Positions 1 through 9,644 of a DNA stretch of 64,000 nt are shown in pieces; within the stretch, counting starts at the first letter, position 1, and every line of letters begins with the position of its first letter. A program made the position numbers and the translations under genes. This DNA is from Methanococcoides alaskense. Lineage in GTDB: Archaea > Halobacteriota > Methanosarcinia > Methanosarcinales > Methanosarcinaceae. The stretch is from the NCBI RefSeq assembly GCF_027594145.1, contig NZ_JAQFFK010000006.1, positions 1-64,000 of the forward strand, read 5' to 3'. The notes under the pieces were generated by a model that saw only the letters and a program-made list of their open reading frames with translations, did not search any database and was not told the origin of the DNA.

Positions 1-1
1 C

Positions 2-1021
2 ATTATAGTGATCGAAGAACTTGATCCATACCTTGAGGAACAACTCCTGCAATTGATAGGCAAGCACCATCTCGATGTGAACGTACATGGAAAGAAGAAT
101 GGTCATTTCCCTGTAAGCGGAGAATATAATGTAGATGTTGTTATCGATGGGATGAACAGCTCCCTTAAAGATATCAATACAGATGTTCCTTTCCTATCTC
201 ATTCAGCACCTGTGATCGATAAAGAGAATGTACCTCCCCTTCCCGTAAGACCTCCTACATTATGTGCAGGTTGCATGCACAGGACAGTATTCTACGCATT
301 CAAAAAGGCAGCCGGAAAATTAAAAACCGAAAAGATCAATACTATATTCTCAGGAGATATCGGATGCTACACCCTTGGAAATGCCAAACCTCTCAACATG
401 GTGGACACATGTCTTTGCATGGGAGCAGGGATCAGCATAGCAGCAGGTTTGTCCCATACACATCATTATCAAGAAGGTAAAAAAGCAAAACAGGTGGCAT
501 TTATCGGCGATTCTACCTTTTTCCATTCCGGGGTAGCCGCCGTGATAAGTGCAGTGTACAACAATGCTGACATCACTCTTGCAGTCCTTGACAATAGGAC
601 CACGGCCATGACAGGCCATCAACCCCATCCGGGCATTGGTCTGACTGCCACAGGTGTTTCCACAAAGGTAATCGATATTGCCGATGTTCTCAGAAGCTGC
701 GGGGTAGATCTTGTCGAGACCATAGATGCCGATGACCTTGGTAAATGTATAGACATTGCAAAAAGGGCCATGGATTTTGAAGGACCTTCTGCTGTCGTAT
801 TCAAAGGAAAATGTGTAGGGATCACAAAAGGAGAAGGACAATATGTGGTCGATGAAGATAAATGCACACGTTGCAGGATCTGTGTATCTCAACTTGGATG
901 TCCTGCCATATTCTCACCATCCAACAAACCGCCGGTCATACAGGACAACTGCACTGGTTGCGGTTTGTGTGCACAGGTATGTCCATCAGGTGCTATTGTT
1001 CTAAAGGAGGATCTACAATGA
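2..1021 (+). CDS. iorA: Indolepyruvate:ferredoxin oxidoreductase alpha subunit, 3' part
   Basis: The gene enters from the left edge; about 339 residues of the C-terminal half are present. IorA with IorB oxidatively decarboxylates aryl pyruvates to aryl-acetyl-CoA with reduction of ferredoxin, or runs in reverse to make aromatic amino acid precursors in methanogens. Visible are the TPP-binding part (GDIGCYTLG, then GDSTFFHSG and a later LDNRTTAMTG) and two C-terminal 4Fe-4S motifs (CTRCRIC and CTGCGLCAQVC). The stop overlaps the iorB start as ATGA, so the two are translationally coupled. A second IorA homologue lacking the ferredoxin domain lies at 19182-20717. The missing N-terminus is a window-edge effect, not a truncation. 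Confidence 0.95.
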   Translation: MIVIEELDPYLEEQLLQLIGKHHLDVNVHGKKNGHFPVSGEYNVDVVIDGMNSSLKDINTDVPFLSHSAPVIDKENVPPLPVRPPTLCAGCMHRTVFYAFKKAAGKLKTEKINTIFSGDIGCYTLGNAKPLNMVDTCLCMGAGISIAAGLSHTHHYQEGKKAKQVAFIGDSTFFHSGVAAVISAVYNNADITLAVLDNRTTAMTGHQPHPGIGLTATGVSTKVIDIADVLRSCGVDLVETIDADDLGKCIDIAKRAMDFEGPSAVVFKGKCVGITKGEGQYVVDEDKCTRCRICVSQLGCPAIFSPSNKPPVIQDNCTGCGLCAQVCPSGAIVLKEDLQ

Positions 1022-1629
1022 AATTCGATATTCTTATTGCAGGTGTGGGCGGACAGGGTGTTGTGCTTGCATCCCGGCTGCTTGCAACGGCTGCCATGGA
1101 TGCTGGTTTGCATGTAACCACCGCTGAGACCATAGGCATGGCCCAGAGAGAAGGGTCGGTTACCAGCCATGTCAGGATCGGAGATGAGGTATGTGGCTCA
1201 CTTATTCCCTCAGGAAATGCCGACCTCGTGATAGGACTTGAGCCTGCAGAAGCTGCAAGGAACATTCATTTTTTGGGCATGAATGGCAGCATTGTTGTAA
1301 ATGAGCATGCTGTAATGCCATCTGTAAACGGATCTGTCAAATACGATCCTGATCAGGTCCTTGAATTCCTGAAGAGTAACTGTCAGGATATCATATCCAT
1401 CGATTTCACACAACTTGCAAAGCAAGCAGGAACCTATCGGGCAGCAAATGTTGCTATGCTGGCAGCAGCCTCAGGTGCCGATCTCATTCCATTCCCTCCG
1501 GGGGATATGTGGAATGTGCTTGAGAAGATGGTGCCGGAAAAGTACAGGGATGTGAACAGGAGGGCTTTTGATATGGCCCTTGAAAAGGTCTCAGGTATAA
1601 AGAACCCTGAACAAGCAATCGACATCTGA
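1018..1629 (+). CDS. iorB: Indolepyruvate:ferredoxin oxidoreductase beta subunit
   Basis: A 203-residue protein with the GVGGQG nucleotide-loop motif near residue 8, typical of the pyruvate:ferredoxin oxidoreductase gamma-type domain. It is the small subunit of the IorAB complex, which handles indolepyruvate and phenylpyruvate in the cytoplasm. The ATG at 1018 overlaps the iorA stop and is preceded by AAAGGAGG, a strong ribosome site, so the longer in-frame extension upstream is not used. Length fits the family (about 190-210). The CoA ligase gene follows after about 20 bases, which suggests one operon for arylacetate activation or interconversion. Confidence 0.95.
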   Translation: MKFDILIAGVGGQGVVLASRLLATAAMDAGLHVTTAETIGMAQREGSVTSHVRIGDEVCGSLIPSGNADLVIGLEPAEAARNIHFLGMNGSIVVNEHAVMPSVNGSVKYDPDQVLEFLKSNCQDIISIDFTQLAKQAGTYRAANVAMLAAASGADLIPFPPGDMWNVLEKMVPEKYRDVNRRAFDMALEKVSGIKNPEQAIDI

Positions 1630-1648
1630 TATTCCAGAGGTGATGCAA

Positions 1649-2962
1649 ATGAATGTTCATGTGGATAATGATCTTAAGGAAAACGCTCCTGACCATGAGA
1701 ATGGATGTTCCAGTATATATGGCGAGGAGGAAACTTTCAAGCTCAAAAAGCTTCTCAAAAGGGTTGTGTTGGGAAGCTCCTTCTATCAAAGAAAGTTCGA
1801 AGAAGCTGGAATTGATATCGATTCCATCAAGACCCTGGAAGATATTGCAAGGCTTCCGTTAACAACTAAAGAGGAATTGCGGGATGCTTATCCACTGGGT
1901 CTTCAGGCTGTTCCCGATGAGGATATAATAAGGATACATTCATCATCAGGTACGACCGGCAGTCCTGTCATCATCCCATATACACAGGGAGATGTTGATG
2001 TATGGGCAGGTATGATGATGCGCTGCTACCAGATGGCAGGGCTTACCAGAAATGACAGGATACAGATCACACCCGGTTACGGACTTTGGACTGCAGGCAT
2101 AGGTTTTCAGGCAGGTGCCGAGCTTCTGGGAGCAATGGCAGTTCCAATGGGGCCGGGAAATACAGAAAAACAGTTACAGATGCTGCTCGACCTCAAGTCC
2201 ACAGCTCTTGCCAGCACCTCATCCTACGCCCTCCTTCTTGCAGAAGAGATCAACAAAAGGGGGTTGAGGGACAATATCGATCTGAAGGTAGGGATCATAG
2301 GCTCCGAGCGCTGGAGCCCTAAGATGAGGTCCCGTATCGAGCAAGAGCTCGGTATCGAGACCTTTGACATCTTCGGCCTCACCGAAATATACGGACCCGG
2401 TATTGCCATAGATTGTTCCATGCATGATGGTCTTCACTACTGGTCAGACCACCTGCTCTTTGAGATCATAGACCCTGTCACAGAAGAGAGTTTGCCCGAT
2501 GGCACTCTCGGGGAGCTTGTCATAACGACCCTGACAAAGGAAGGTGCGCCCCTTATACGTTACAGGACGAGGGACCTTACACGTATCATACCCGAACCCT
2601 GCAAATGTGGATGCCCCTTCCCTCGCATAGACCGCCTGCTGGGACGTACCGATGACAGGATAAAGATCAAAGGTGTCAACGTCTATCCCGGTCAGATCGA
2701 GGATGTCATACAGAGGGTCGAAGGTGTCAGCAGCGAATACCAGATAGTTCTTGAAAGGAACCAGGGCAGGGATTCAATGTTATTCAGGGTCGAGATCGAT
2801 GGTGCAAATGATCTTGAGAACAACAGGAACAGAGCAGGTTTTTTGAAGAAAGCCTTCAGAGATTTTATAGGTGTCAGTGTGGATGTGGAATGCGTTGGAA
2901 TGGGGGAACTTCCCCGCAGTGAGAAGAAAAGCAAAAGGGTGATTGATAACAGGGATATGTGA
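1649..2962 (+). CDS. Phenylacetate-CoA ligase-like aryl-acid CoA ligase
   Basis: A 437-residue AMP-forming acyl-CoA synthetase of the PaaK group. It shows the AMP-binding loop SSSGTTGSPV, the GLTEIYGPG acyl-adenylate motif and a C-terminal lid with KIKGVNVYP. The family activates phenylacetate or related aryl acids to CoA thioesters with ATP. Next to iorAB in methanogens this is consistent with use of aryl acetates as precursors of aromatic amino acids, which is inference from context. ATG at 1649 is chosen because GAGGTGAT lies four bases upstream; GTG 1640 and ATG 1643 overlap that site. The exact substrate cannot be told from sequence. Confidence 0.9.
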   Translation: MNVHVDNDLKENAPDHENGCSSIYGEEETFKLKKLLKRVVLGSSFYQRKFEEAGIDIDSIKTLEDIARLPLTTKEELRDAYPLGLQAVPDEDIIRIHSSSGTTGSPVIIPYTQGDVDVWAGMMMRCYQMAGLTRNDRIQITPGYGLWTAGIGFQAGAELLGAMAVPMGPGNTEKQLQMLLDLKSTALASTSSYALLLAEEINKRGLRDNIDLKVGIIGSERWSPKMRSRIEQELGIETFDIFGLTEIYGPGIAIDCSMHDGLHYWSDHLLFEIIDPVTEESLPDGTLGELVITTLTKEGAPLIRYRTRDLTRIIPEPCKCGCPFPRIDRLLGRTDDRIKIKGVNVYPGQIEDVIQRVEGVSSEYQIVLERNQGRDSMLFRVEIDGANDLENNRNRAGFLKKAFRDFIGVSVDVECVGMGELPRSEKKSKRVIDNRDM

Positions 2963-3164
2963 GGACATATCCATTCTTTTTTCAAATGTATGATCATTGT
3001 AGGGAGTTGCCATATTCTGAATCTAAAATAAACAATGATGTGTAGGATCTTCACATAATACTCTTTGCAAGCAGCTCTGGGATATAATTCATATTAATAT
3101 CTCTCCCATTTCTTGCACACTCCTCTATGATGTATGCAAAAAGGACAGTAGCTTCCCATTAACT

Positions 3165-3344
3165 TCACGAACTTGCTTCCATTGTATCGATCGCTTTCAT
3201 CATACCCAGTTTGGCCTTAGACATTTCCCTGACAGATATCATGCTCAGACATTCTCTGCAACAGTAAAATGTGTTCAATCCTATCATTTGTATCTCAAGC
3301 TCTGTGTTGCAATTTCGACATAGCAGTTTTTCTTCATTTGCCAT
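3165..3344 (-). CDS. Small zinc-ribbon protein
   Basis: A 59-residue protein with four cysteines arranged as CRNC near residue 9 and CREC near residue 30 (preceded by another Cys), an apparent single zinc ribbon, then a short helical tail. The start at MANEEK is preferred over an upstream MIGGEN because GGAGGGGA lies just before it. No family is recognised; such proteins may bind nucleic acid or protein partners. Just downstream on the same strand a 21-codon frame (3159-3094) encodes a CPFC...C peptide and another frame also reads protein-like, but neither can be supported as a gene. Confidence 0.55.
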   Translation of the reverse strand: MANEEKLLCRNCNTELEIQMIGLNTFYCCRECLSMISVREMSKAKLGMMKAIDTMEASS

Positions 3345-3362
3345 ATTTTCCCCTCCAATCAT

Positions 3363-3810
3363 TTTCCCCTATACTACCATTTATGACTTTTTGAATTTTT
3401 ACTTTATTTTGCTTTGTTTTTGTATTACATTTAATAATATATATTTGCAGAATATACAGTATACGCACTTCTTTTATATATAACATCATAAAATATATTG
3501 ATTATTTATTTCCTCTTTGGAACTTTTCTGATTCAGGTAGGGAGAATAAAATTAGCAAGAGGAAATATGGTCATTGCACACATCGGTCAGTTCAATAACT
3601 ATGATATTATGATAAAATGCTCGATGAAGGTCTCATGGAAATAGAAACAAGACATCCAGGAATTGAGATTTGTGCTAACTTCTTACGAACAATTGAACTG
3701 ATCTTTAAGTGAATTGAAGTTTGAGGTGAACTGACACCTATCAGTCCTTTAATTGATATTCTTTAGAAATATTTAAGAACTAAAAAAGGGGTACTTATAC
3801 AAGAGAACAA
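3363..3810. other. Intergenic, AT-rich, decayed sequence
   Basis: About 450 bases without a supported gene. The part near 3540-3720 reads in short protein-like stretches (for example a DKMLDEGLMEIE-like run) broken by stops, so it may be the residue of an old gene, but no family is recognised. A TATA-like AATATTTAAG near 3767-3776 is placed to serve the following membrane protein gene. Confidence 0.4.
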
Positions 3811-4503
3811 ATGAGAGGCTATATCAATAATTCGGAAAAACGCATGTTCATGCTGTTTGGCTTTATGCTTTTGCCTATGGCATTCCTATGCTATCAAAAA
3901 GAACTGTCTTTAAGCGTAATATCCTCTTTGCCACTGTTTCTAATTCTGGTCATAATGCTTGTTACTGCAAACATTGAGATCCCGATAAGCTCCATTAAAA
4001 CAAAGAAGCTTCAGGCACTTGATAAGGATGCACTGATCCTTGAAGAGATGTTTTCGATCCCACTGGTAAAGGAGCTTTCCTACAGCAGTAAACAGGCTTT
4101 TAACACTGTGATCTCCCTGAACTTCGGCGGATTTATCATACCTTTCCTTGTAATGATATTCCTTCTCGTATTCCAGGCGGACTTCGTTGCCCTTGAAGTT
4201 ATGTTGATAATGATGGTAGCTGTGATATTCCTATCTGAATTTAGAAATGGTATAGGTGTTATTGTACCTGATTACATAGGTATGCTTGCTATTCCTTTTG
4301 CACTTATAATCTCCCCTGATAACGTAGCATCTGTCATATTCATTTCCGGCATAGGCGGAATAATTTTTGGAAGCATAGCTACTCTTTTGATGGTAGACAG
4401 GGAAAAAAAGGGAAGTGCCGTTATTAGCATCGGCGGAGTTGGAATGTTCAAAGCAATATATAGTACAGCGATCTTGGCTTCACTGGTCTCGTGGTTCCTC
4501 TGA
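3811..4503 (+). CDS. DUF1614 family membrane protein
   Basis: A 230-residue integral membrane protein with about six to seven hydrophobic segments. The motifs NFGGFIIPFLVM, GIGVIVPDYIG, FISGIGGIIFG and the C-terminal GGVGMFKAIY match the pattern of DUF1614, a family of unknown function found in methanogens and thermophiles. The N-terminal MRGYINNSEKR is a short cytoplasmic lead before the first membrane segment. Its end overlaps the end of the convergent KaiC-like gene by 24 bases. Function is unknown; family placement is by memory of the motifs. Confidence 0.7.
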   Translation: MRGYINNSEKRMFMLFGFMLLPMAFLCYQKELSLSVISSLPLFLILVIMLVTANIEIPISSIKTKKLQALDKDALILEEMFSIPLVKELSYSSKQAFNTVISLNFGGFIIPFLVMIFLLVFQADFVALEVMLIMMVAVIFLSEFRNGIGVIVPDYIGMLAIPFALIISPDNVASVIFISGIGGIIFGSIATLLMVDREKKGSAVISIGGVGMFKAIYSTAILASLVSWFL

Positions 4504-5385
4504 TAAGGAACTATGAGCCGCATTCATTCTTTCCTGAAGTTTGTTTGACATGAGATTGACAGTTCTATATTTTGCGATCCCTTTATCTGTAAACCTGAAT
4601 GGCTGAGGCGTTGTGTCAACTTTTGTACCCCTCATCTTCTGGACTGCCATAACAGGTGTGAGAGTAGGTTCTACTTCGTTTACCTGTATCTTGTCCAGGA
4701 AAATTATGCCATCGCCTACAAAATCATATGTATCATATGACCTTGCTCTTATACCAAATTCCTTTTCAGTAACAAGGAGTGTGGTGATGTTCATCTTTTT
4801 GAGAAGTTTATGCAAAGAACGCCAGGACACGGATCTACGGAACTCTTGCGGATCTGTGAACACATTCAGTGAATCGAACACTATTCTTTGTGGTTTGTAG
4901 GTTTCTATTATCTCTCCGATATCTTCAAATGTCAGCATTGACATCCCGAATATCTCAAGATATCCATCATCGATGTGACTTCCAAGGTCCCAGCCAAACC
5001 GCATAAAATGCTGGATGAGCTGTGGGATACGTTCTTCAAACGAAAAGAAAAGACACTTTTCATCAGCTTTTACGCCTTCCATTAAAAATTGCATGCCAAG
5101 AGTTGTTTTGCCTGTGCCCGGAGGTCCTGTGACAACCACGGAGAACCCTTTTGGAATACCACCTTCAAGCATTTCGTCGAGTCCTAATACACCTGTGCCT
5201 ATTCTCTTTATGGCTTTATCGATATTGTTGATATCTATCTTGGATTTGAACTTGGTACTGTCAAGTGACAGCAATGCCTTTTCAAGTACCAGATTCTTGG
5301 CTCCGAGTTCCTTTTCATATCGTTCAAGTATTTTAACAGCTTCAGAACTTAATGTAGTGTGAACAGGGAACTTATTTCGAGCCAT
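4480..5385 (-). CDS. KaiC-like RecA-superfamily ATPase with N-terminal helix domain
   Basis: A 301-residue single-domain KaiC/RadA-like ATPase. Walker A GPPGTGKTT sits at residues 87-95, the FSFEE switch glutamates follow, and IVFDSLN looks like Walker B. Such archaeal single-KaiC proteins are usually linked to signal transduction or taxis rather than clocks. The first 45 residues (NKFPVHTTLSSEAVKILERY) look like a short beta strand and two helices, resembling a ribbon-helix-helix DNA-binding domain; that reading is inference. It is transcribed apart from the convergent DUF1614 gene. The ATG is followed upstream by an AT-rich region with TTTAAA. Confidence 0.85.
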   Translation of the reverse strand: MARNKFPVHTTLSSEAVKILERYEKELGAKNLVLEKALLSLDSTKFKSKIDINNIDKAIKRIGTGVLGLDEMLEGGIPKGFSVVVTGPPGTGKTTLGMQFLMEGVKADEKCLFFSFEERIPQLIQHFMRFGWDLGSHIDDGYLEIFGMSMLTFEDIGEIIETYKPQRIVFDSLNVFTDPQEFRRSVSWRSLHKLLKKMNITTLLVTEKEFGIRARSYDTYDFVGDGIIFLDKIQVNEVEPTLTPVMAVQKMRGTKVDTTPQPFRFTDKGIAKYRTVNLMSNKLQERMNAAHSSLSEEPRDQ

Positions 5386-5444
5386 ATAATTATGTTGGTG
5401 TCTAAGTATTTAAAGATTTACATTTATGTCCACAATATCATAAT

Positions 5445-6821
5445 TTATGTACATAATTCTTCCTCAGGACTGCCATAACCTTCAAGGAATTTGCCACGCC
5501 CCTTCTCGGCAATTAACTCCTCATCCCAGATGACCTCGCCTTTTGAAATGGTCATTTTCGGGAATATTGCATCCATGTTCTCAAATGGTGTCCATCCGGC
5601 TTTACTGTGAAGCTTGTCTGCTTTTATGGGGGCAGCAGTGTGTGTATCCACAATGATCAGATCAGCATCATACCCTTCAGCAAATACGCCCTTTGAATGC
5701 TTTGTATCAAGACCAAAGATACGAGCAGGGTTTCGGCTTGTTACCTCGATCATCCTGCCAATTGGAAGCAGGTTCTTCTTGACGGCCATGAGCATAAGAG
5801 GCATAAGTGTCTCCACACCTGGCACACCGGAGGGTGCACTCCTGATGTCAAGGTCCTTGTCAAATTCGGTATGCGGTGCGTGATCGGAAGCTATCGCATT
5901 TACAGTTCCATCATTTATGGCATTCATCAGCGCTTTTACGTTCCTGCGATCACGCAGTGGAGGGTTCATCTTCCCGAAAGTGCCAAGCCTGTCCCAGTCC
6001 CTTGTCGAAAGGAAAAGGTGGTGTGGTGCCGTCTCACAGGTGACTTTGCTCTCACGTCCTTCATTTTTGGCCACATATGCCTCTTTGCGTATCAGGCCCA
6101 ATGCATCAAGTGTACTGATGTGACAAAAGTGTGACCTTGTCCCCTTTTCTGCGATGGTCTCAAGCGCATTCTGGACAGCAATTCCCTCACACAGATTCGA
6201 GCGTATCCTGGAATGTGAATTGGGAGAAAGATCATGTTTTAACAATTTCTCATTCTCAAGGCGGATGTTCTCATCCTCTGCATGTATACAGGCGACAGCA
6301 TCAAGTTCCTTGATTATCCCGAGAGCTTCCGAAAAGTCCTTCTCGTCTATATTCAGCCCGCCTGTGGACTCGGCCATGAATATCTCTCCAAACGATGTGA
6401 CTCCCAATTCCCAAAGAAGGGAAAGTGACTCGAGGTTCTTTGTTACACCACCATTGATGCCGAAATCAATTATCGATTTGCGGTTTGCGAGTTTAAGTTT
6501 TTCTTTGAAGGATGATTTGTCAATGGTAGGTGGAATGGTGTTCGGATGCTCGACAACAGTAGTAGTACCACCAGCAGCCGCTGAACATGACCCTGTGTAC
6601 CAGTCCTCTTTTTTTATCATTCCAGGCTCCCTGAAATGCACATGTACATCAATACCCCCAGGAATTGTCAATGCTCCCTTTGCGTCGATAAGAAGGTCCG
6701 GGTCTGCTGAAGTGATATTCTTTGCGATCCGTTGGATCTTCCCGTCATTGATCTGGACTTCACCAGGCTGCAGAATATTGTTGTAGAAGACCTTTGTGTT
6801 TGTGATGAGGATATCGGTCAT
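5445..6821 (-). CDS. pyrC: Dihydroorotase
   Basis: A 458-residue amidohydrolase that cyclises N-carbamoyl-aspartate to dihydroorotate in pyrimidine synthesis. The metal-binding motif DVHVHFREPG lies near residue 58, the TTTVVEHPNT region follows, and ASDHAPHT near residue 310 carries the catalytic aspartate. The pattern is of the class I (AllB/PyrC long) type. It ends in a PxxG-containing composite beta domain. The gene is divergent from the acetate transporter with about 200 AT-rich bases between, and no other pyr gene is adjacent. A distinction from allantoinase rests on FREPG context and the methanogen host. Confidence 0.92.
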   Translation of the reverse strand: MTDILITNTKVFYNNILQPGEVQINDGKIQRIAKNITSADPDLLIDAKGALTIPGGIDVHVHFREPGMIKKEDWYTGSCSAAAGGTTTVVEHPNTIPPTIDKSSFKEKLKLANRKSIIDFGINGGVTKNLESLSLLWELGVTSFGEIFMAESTGGLNIDEKDFSEALGIIKELDAVACIHAEDENIRLENEKLLKHDLSPNSHSRIRSNLCEGIAVQNALETIAEKGTRSHFCHISTLDALGLIRKEAYVAKNEGRESKVTCETAPHHLFLSTRDWDRLGTFGKMNPPLRDRRNVKALMNAINDGTVNAIASDHAPHTEFDKDLDIRSAPSGVPGVETLMPLMLMAVKKNLLPIGRMIEVTSRNPARIFGLDTKHSKGVFAEGYDADLIIVDTHTAAPIKADKLHSKAGWTPFENMDAIFPKMTISKGEVIWDEELIAEKGRGKFLEGYGSPEEELCT

Positions 6822-7046
6822 GGTTTTGGATCTCCGATGTTAGTTTGGATAATATATGATGTGTGAAAAGATATCTGAATTTACATGTTTATGCATTATA
6901 AGATTGTCCATTTTTGATGAAGGCATTCAATTGATCATATATTAATAATTCAAAAATTAAGCACTAATAATTGATAATGTTTATATCTACATCACCCATA
7001 AACTTTATTGTAAGTGATATGGTAATTGATAAGGGGGGAGTATGAG

Positions 7047-7619
7047 ATGGATGAAAGTGTGATCAAGATCACAACAGCAAATCCGGCACCATTGGGATTA
7101 ATGGGGTTTGGAATGACCACGGTGTTACTTAATTTGCATAATGCAGGATTCTTTGGACTGGGAGTAACTATCTTAGCCATGGGTCTGTTTTATGGGGGAA
7201 TCGCTCAAATTATAGCAGGGGTAATGGAATGGAAAAATGGTAATACCTTTGGGACAACGGCATTCACGTCATATGGAGCATTCTGGCTTACTTTAGTATT
7301 CATACTGATCGCACCAAAATTAGGCATAGGAGAAGCTCCAAGCGCAATAGAAATGTCAGCATATCTATTCATGTGGGGACTGTTCACCTTCGGGATGTTC
7401 ATAGGTACCTTCAAAGCTAACAGGGCCTTGCAAGTCGTCTTCGGATCATTGACATTGTTATTCTTATTGCTGGCCATATCCGATCTCACAGGAAATGCAG
7501 CATTGAAGCAATTCGCTGGTTATGAAGGGATCTTTTGTGGCCTTAGTGCAATATACCTGGCACTGGCTGAAATAATAAATGAAAAGTTCGGTAGAACGAT
7601 CTTGCCAATAGGTGAATAA
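7047..7619 (+). CDS. Acetate/succinate transporter family protein (GPR1/FUN34/SatP)
   Basis: A 190-residue protein with six membrane segments and the family signature [11 protein letters not shown] near its N-terminus. SatP homologues move acetate or succinate with protons, and methanogen members are called AceP. In a methylotrophic methanogen it may import acetate for biosynthesis; that is inference. ATG at 7047 follows an AAGGGGGGAG ribosome site; a TTG 21 bases upstream overlaps this site and is rejected. A TATA-like TTTATATCT near 6980 suits a transcript starting about 7007. Confidence 0.9.
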   Translation: MDESVIKITTANPAPLGLMGFGMTTVLLNLHNAGFFGLGVTILAMGLFYGGIAQIIAGVMEWKNGNTFGTTAFTSYGAFWLTLVFILIAPKLGIGEAPSAIEMSAYLFMWGLFTFGMFIGTFKANRALQVVFGSLTLLFLLLAISDLTGNAALKQFAGYEGIFCGLSAIYLALAEIINEKFGRTILPIGE

Positions 7620-7776
7620 TAAGATTTTGTATTTGCTTTAACATCTTAATGAAAGGTGTTAGATCATTCTTTTTAAATTTTAGATCGATATTTAATTTCT
7701 CGATAAATATATAGAATATATATTACTATTGCTTCTATACGGGTATATATACTTCACTATATAATATACTGAGAGA

Positions 7777-7785
7777 CTATATATG
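7777..7785 (+). promoter_or_regulatory. Putative TATA box of the pst operon
   Basis: CTATATATG lies about 75 bases before the pstS start, in a stretch (7680-7790) unusually dense in TATATA words, including GGGTATATATAC at about 7741-7752. A start about 25 bases downstream would give a 50-base leader ending in an AAGGT ribosome site. Repeated AT motifs could also be sites for a phosphate-responsive regulator, which cannot be told here. Confidence 0.4.
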
Positions 7786-7857
7786 CATTTCAACTCATTT
7801 GCACCTTTATAGGACTGGTCCACCAGGCAAAAAGGATAGGTTCAAGAAGGTCTAAAA

Positions 7858-8715
7858 ATGTCCAAAAAATCAATCTCATATATTATCACACTCTTGCTGG
7901 TCACTTCACTTGCTCTTTTCGGAGCAGGTTGTGTTGGTAATGACGATAGTGAAGCAGAAATGCAGTCGATTATGATCAAGGGATCCGATACAGTTCTTCC
8001 ACTTGCACAGGCTGAAGCTGAAGTTTACATGATGGAATACCCTGACACGAGTATATCCATCATCGGAGGAGGGTCCGGTGTGGGAATCGCAGCACTCATT
8101 GATGGCGAAATAGACATCGCAATGACATCAAGAGAAATGAAAGGATCAGAGATAGAGAATGCACAGGCAAATGGCATCGATCCTGTTGAGCAGACAATTG
8201 CATGGGATGGCATCTCTGTTGTAGTAAACCCGGAAAACCCCGTATCGGATCTGACATTCGAGCAGATCAAAGCGATCTATGTAGGAGACGTCTCCAACTG
8301 GAATGAGGTCGGTGGTGAAGACCGTGAAATAGTAGTCCTCTCACGTGACAGCAGTTCCGGCACTTACGAATACTTCAAGGAAGAAGTAATGGAAGGCAAC
8401 GAATACAGGGCTGATGCACTTATCAACCCATCAACCGGAGCGATCATCCAGACCGTGTCACAGAACAAGAACGCTATCGGTTATGTCGGTGTTGCTTATC
8501 TTGATGGTACTACAAAAGCACTTGCAGTGGACAATGGCAGCGGTGCTGAAGAACCAACCTCAGAGAACATTCTCGCAGGTACATACCCACTTGCAAGACC
8601 GCTTTATTTCTACACCAACGGTGAACCAACAGGCCTTGCACTTGAGTTCATTGAATTCCTCTCCAGCGAGACCGGAGAAGAAACAGTCTTTGAAGTAGGG
8701 TACTTCCCTGCTTAA
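7858..8715 (+). CDS. pstS: Phosphate ABC transporter, phosphate-binding lipoprotein
   Basis: A 285-residue periplasm-side (cell surface) binding protein. The signal peptide ends in a lipobox LFGAGC with Cys25 as the likely lipid anchor. The mature part begins with IMIKGSDTVLPLA, and shows the typical PstS phosphate contacts GSDTV, GGGSGVG, SRDSSSGTYEYF. It hands phosphate to PstCA in the membrane. First gene of pstS-pstC-pstA-pstB-phoU, 35 bases before pstC. Binding-protein genes are usually expressed more than the rest of the operon; the sequence shows no clear attenuating hairpin in the gap. Confidence 0.96.
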   Translation: MSKKSISYIITLLLVTSLALFGAGCVGNDDSEAEMQSIMIKGSDTVLPLAQAEAEVYMMEYPDTSISIIGGGSGVGIAALIDGEIDIAMTSREMKGSEIENAQANGIDPVEQTIAWDGISVVVNPENPVSDLTFEQIKAIYVGDVSNWNEVGGEDREIVVLSRDSSSGTYEYFKEEVMEGNEYRADALINPSTGAIIQTVSQNKNAIGYVGVAYLDGTTKALAVDNGSGAEEPTSENILAGTYPLARPLYFYTNGEPTGLALEFIEFLSSETGEETVFEVGYFPA

Positions 8716-8750
8716 CTTTTTTAATACCCTCTAAGGATAAGGGATAGATC

Positions 8751-9644
8751 ATGATGCATAGAAAAAAGAAGGAAAAGGCAATTGAATCCACGCTCTTAAT
8801 GGTAAGTGGAGTTACAGTTGTAGCCCTATTCCTTCTTTGTTTTTTCCTTTTTAGAGAAGGATATCTTTTGTTCGGTGATTATTCCATCATTTCGTTCTTA
8901 ACCGAAACTTCTTGGTATCCCTCATCATCACCGGCAAAATTCGGATTGTTGCCTCTGTTGACAGGATCATTGATCGTAACAGCCGGCGCCATTGTCCTTT
9001 CAGTGCCTCTTGGACTTGCTTCTGCTATCTATATATCAGAACTCGCAGACCCCAAAATAGCACAATTGATCAAACCATTTGTTGAGATCCTCGCAGGCAT
9101 ACCTTCTGTTGTTTACGGTTTCTTCGGACTTATCGTAGTGGTCCCATTATTACAGGACCTGTTAGATCTTCCCACGGGACAGACAGCCCTCGCAGGTTCT
9201 ATCATGCTTGGAATGATGGCATTGCCTACAATTATATCAGTGTCAGAGGATGCCATTAATTCAGTTCCCACTGCACTCAAGGAAGGTTCCCTTGCCCTTG
9301 GAAGTACCAAATGGCAGACCATCTACAGAGTAGTATTACCGGCAGCACTGTCAGGAATATCCGCAGCCGTTATGCTTGGTATCGGAAGAGCTATCGGTGA
9401 GACCATGACCGTCATGATGGTCACAGGAAATACTGCGATCATACCCGGAATTCCCGAAGGTCTTTTTGATCCGGTAAGGACAATGACCGCGACCATTGCC
9501 CTTGAAATGGGAGAAGTTCCACAGGGAAGTGAACATTTCCATGCCCTGTTCGCAGTAGGCGCAGTACTTTTCCTAATAACATTCATGATCAATCTTATCG
9601 CTGATAGCGTTAAGAAGAAATACAGACTCCAGGAGGGAGTATGA
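8751..9644 (+). CDS. pstC: Phosphate ABC transporter permease PstC
   Basis: A 297-residue permease with six membrane segments. The EAA loop that docks on PstB is visible as ALKEGSLALGSTKWQTIYRV, followed by LPAALSGISAA and GRAIGETMTV. The start ATG-ATG at 8751 follows AAGGATAAGGG. Its stop overlaps the pstA start region by four bases. It forms the membrane channel with PstA. Confidence 0.96.
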   Translation: MMHRKKKEKAIESTLLMVSGVTVVALFLLCFFLFREGYLLFGDYSIISFLTETSWYPSSSPAKFGLLPLLTGSLIVTAGAIVLSVPLGLASAIYISELADPKIAQLIKPFVEILAGIPSVVYGFFGLIVVVPLLQDLLDLPTGQTALAGSIMLGMMALPTIISVSEDAINSVPTALKEGSLALGSTKWQTIYRVVLPAALSGISAAVMLGIGRAIGETMTVMMVTGNTAIIPGIPEGLFDPVRTMTATIALEMGEVPQGSEHFHALFAVGAVLFLITFMINLIADSVKKKYRLQEGV

